Source: Paracoccaceae bacterium (GTDB lineage Bacteria; Pseudomonadota; Alphaproteobacteria; Rhodobacterales; Rhodobacteraceae). From it: DNA of 6,977 bases. Both the position numbers and the translations under genes were made by a program. Positions 5,455 through 6,977 of the stretch are shown piece after piece; positions within the stretch are counted from its first letter, which is position 1; every line of letters begins with the position of its first letter. Location: NCBI GenBank assembly GCA_024644285.1, contig JAHELH010000127.1:1-6977 (forward strand). Direction: 5' to 3'. The notes beneath the pieces are model-generated. The model made no database searches. It was not told the origin of the DNA and saw only the letters and a program-made list of their open reading frames with translations.

Positions 5455-5859
5455 ATGACCTTAGAGGAAGCCATCGCCCAGCAGCCGCAATGGGTGCAGA
5501 TCTGGCTCAACATCCTGCTTCTGGGCGCCTTTGTCCTGCCCGCGGTCCTGCTGATCTGGCGGCAGACCCGCGTGGCGGGCATCGTGTCGCTGATCGTTTC
5601 GGCGACCGCCGCCTACGGGGTGGTCTGGCTCTACGACCGGATGGGTTACGTCAAGCTGTTGGGCCTGCCGCACCTTTTTCTCTGGACGCCGCTGGTGATC
5701 TACCTGGTCGGCCAGTTCCGCCGGGATGACCTGCCGCAAATCCCCAGGGTCCTGCTGGGCGCCGTGATCGCGACCCTGCTGATTTCTCTGGCCTTCGACT
5801 TTTCCGACGTGATCCGCTACATCCTCGGCGAACGGGTGCCCACGGCATTGCCCGCCTGA
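5455..5859 (+). CDS. Uncharacterised four-helix inner-membrane protein
   Basis: A 134-residue integral membrane protein with four predicted membrane helices at about 16-35, 40-60, 68-87 and 98-116. The loops hold WLYDRMGYVKLLGLPH (58-73) and DVIRYILGER (118-127). From memory these resemble conserved stretches of a small hypothetical protein family seen in many proteobacteria; no function is known to me. The ATG at 5455 is supported by GAGG about 7 nt upstream. It is the only gene on the plus strand and converges on cmk, with 20 nt between the stop codons. A weak GCCCG/CGGGC hairpin (5850-5866) spans its end, but there is no T tract, so I do not call a terminator. Membrane topology and reality as a gene are well supported; a role is not. 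Confidence 0.85.
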   Translation: MTLEEAIAQQPQWVQIWLNILLLGAFVLPAVLLIWRQTRVAGIVSLIVSATAAYGVVWLYDRMGYVKLLGLPHLFLWTPLVIYLVGQFRRDDLPQIPRVLLGAVIATLLISLAFDFSDVIRYILGERVPTALPA

Positions 5860-5879
5860 CACGGGCCGCGCTGTCGGCA

Positions 5880-6497
5880 TTATGCAGAGGGCGGCAGCCG
5901 GTCCTGCACCACCCGGATCGCTGCCGCCACCGCCTCGCCGATATCCATTTTGCTGGTGTCGAGTTGCACCGCGTCTTTGGCCGGCCGCATCGGCGCGGCT
6001 TCGCGCTCGGCGTCGCGGGCGTCGCGGGCGCGCAGATCGTCCAGCACCTTCGCAAGCGTCAGGTCAGGAAACCGCGGCGCGAGTTCCGCAAGCCGCCGCG
6101 CGGCGCGGACCTCGTCGCTGGCAGTGACGAACAGTTTCGCCTCCGCGTCGGGGCAGATCACCGTGCCGATGTCGCGGCCGTCCAGCACCGCGCCGCCGGC
6201 GCGCCGGGCGAACTCGCGCTGGAAGTTCACCAGCGCCGCGCGCACTTCCGGCAAGGCCGCCACGCGGCTGGCCGCTTGCGCAACCTCGGGCGTGCGCAGA
6301 TCGCCGCGCGCCAGATCCGCCGGCACCAGCGCCCGGGCCGCTTGCAGCGGATCCTCGCCATCCAGCACCCGCCGCCCCGTCGCCCGGTAGATCAGGCCGG
6401 TATCGAGATGGGCAAACCCGAAATGCGCCGCCACGGCCTTGGAGATCGTGCCCTTGCCCGCCGCCGCCGGCCCGTCGATGGCCACGGTGAACCTCAC
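5880..6497 (-). CDS. cmk: Cytidylate kinase
   Basis: A cytoplasmic enzyme of 205 residues that phosphorylates CMP and dCMP with ATP, recycling nucleotides from RNA turnover and lipid synthesis. It starts with the P-loop IDGPAAAGKGT (7-17). LDTGLIYRA (31-39) follows, the usual nucleotide-contact segment, then GRDIGTV (107-113) and the lid segment around RARDARDAER (156-165). LDTS (179-182) sits near the end, as in the family. The length fits shorter alphaproteobacterial forms; E. coli Cmk has 227. The start is the GTG at 6497, which shares GTGA with the stop of the upstream membrane gene, a classic coupled overlap; a G-rich stretch just upstream may serve as a weak ribosome binding site. In many relatives rpsA follows cmk directly; here three genes lie between. 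Confidence 0.96.
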   Translation of the reverse strand: MRFTVAIDGPAAAGKGTISKAVAAHFGFAHLDTGLIYRATGRRVLDGEDPLQAARALVPADLARGDLRTPEVAQAASRVAALPEVRAALVNFQREFARRAGGAVLDGRDIGTVICPDAEAKLFVTASDEVRAARRLAELAPRFPDLTLAKVLDDLRARDARDAEREAAPMRPAKDAVQLDTSKMDIGEAVAAAIRVVQDRLPPSA

Positions 6498-6977
6498 GCC
6501 CGCCCCCGGAAATGTCCCACCGCCAGCAGAACGAACGCGGCGCCGTAGAGGGCGAACTTCGCCATGGTCAGCCCGCAGGCAATCGCCACCGCCTCTGCGT
6601 CGATCCCGTCGGCGCCGCGCCGCAACAGTCCGGCGACGGCCGCGTTTTCCGCGTAATCCAACCCCGCCGCGACAAGCGCCGCGGCGCCCGCCGCCAGCGC
6701 CAGCCGGCCGGTAACCCGAAATGCGGCGGCGATCAGCGTCAGGGCCAGCAGGGCGGGAAAAACGCTGTCCAGAACCCGCATCGGCCCCAGGTAGCGCGCT
6801 TTTCCCAGCGGCGACAATTCTCTCAGGAACAACCGCGCATCCTCTAGGCCGTAGCCCAGCAGGCGCGCGTCAAAGATCGTCAGGCCACCGGCCTCGCGGG
6901 AAATCGCGAAATACGACCACACGGCCATCCCGACGAACCAGGCGGCGGTCAGCGCCGCCAGCGGCGGAAACAGCCGC
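6494..6977 (-). CDS. Uncharacterised membrane protein, C-terminal part (cut by right edge)
   Basis: The frame is open from the right edge, giving 160 visible residues. An ATG at 6928 is not the likely start: the 16 codons before it continue a hydrophobic helix (RLFPPLAALTAAWFVG running into MAVWSYFAI), and no ribosome binding site precedes it. I see four hydrophobic segments: the first at the edge, then about 6775-6720, 6700-6638 and 6595-6518. Between the first two is a soluble loop containing GYGLEDARLF and GKARYLGPMRVLDSVFP. DYAEN near 6658-6644 looks like the Asp-x-x-Glu-Asn motif of a group of hypothetical four-helix proteins I remember but cannot name. The gene overlaps cmk by 4 nt, so the two are almost certainly cotranscribed. 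No function is proposed. Confidence 0.8.
   Translation of the reverse strand, partial: RLFPPLAALTAAWFVGMAVWSYFAISREAGGLTIFDARLLGYGLEDARLFLRELSPLGKARYLGPMRVLDSVFPALLALTLIAAAFRVTGRLALAAGAAALVAAGLDYAENAAVAGLLRRGADGIDAEAVAIACGLTMAKFALYGAAFVLLAVGHFRGRA

Noticed and set aside
5461..5880. A 139-codon minus-strand frame opposite the plus-strand membrane gene
   Set aside because: Its product is Gln-, Asp- and His-rich without a known motif, while the plus-strand frame gives a coherent four-helix protein with a ribosome binding site.

Overview
The window is a GC-rich (clearly above 60% by eye) chromosomal segment whose proteins and gene order point to an alphaproteobacterium, most likely a member of the Rhodobacterales. 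Three things suggest this: a 562-residue six-repeat S1 protein with alphaproteobacterial wording, the order rpsA - ihfB - lapA - trpF, and cmk upstream on the same strand. No RNA gene, CRISPR array, insertion sequence or phage gene is visible.

Layout. All genes except one lie on the minus strand, so transcription mostly runs from high to low coordinates. Following transcription: an uncharacterised membrane protein entering from the right edge (6977-6494) overlaps cmk (6497-5880) by 4 nt. A lone plus-strand gene for a four-helix membrane protein (5455-5859) converges on the end of cmk. Next is a tight two-gene unit, a Fic-family protein (5164-4553) followed 11 nt later by a Hint-domain protein (4541-3396). 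After it comes a 159-nt leader with a terminator-like hairpin, then rpsA (3236-1548) with its own terminator. A gap of about 480 nt carries a good ihfB promoter, and the window ends with the compact operon ihfB (1064-783), lapA (770-402) and trpF (392 to beyond the left edge).

Functions. The core genes are housekeeping: CMP/dCMP phosphorylation (cmk), mRNA binding on the 30S ribosome (rpsA), DNA bending (ihfB), an inner-membrane LapA-family protein, and the third step of tryptophan synthesis from anthranilate (trpF). The accessory part is the Fic-Hint pair and the plus-strand membrane gene, which lie between cmk and rpsA. The most interesting signals are this Fic-Hint bicistron and the rpsA leader: a sigma70-like promoter overlaps the stop codon of the Hint gene, and an intrinsic-terminator-like hairpin lies between that promoter and the rpsA start. 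That hairpin could end the Fic-Hint transcript, attenuate rpsA, or both.

Four of the eight genes appear to use non-ATG starts (trpF GTG, rpsA TTG, the Hint gene GTG, cmk GTG). I found no clear evidence of a wholly new system; the best candidates are listed with modest interest scores.
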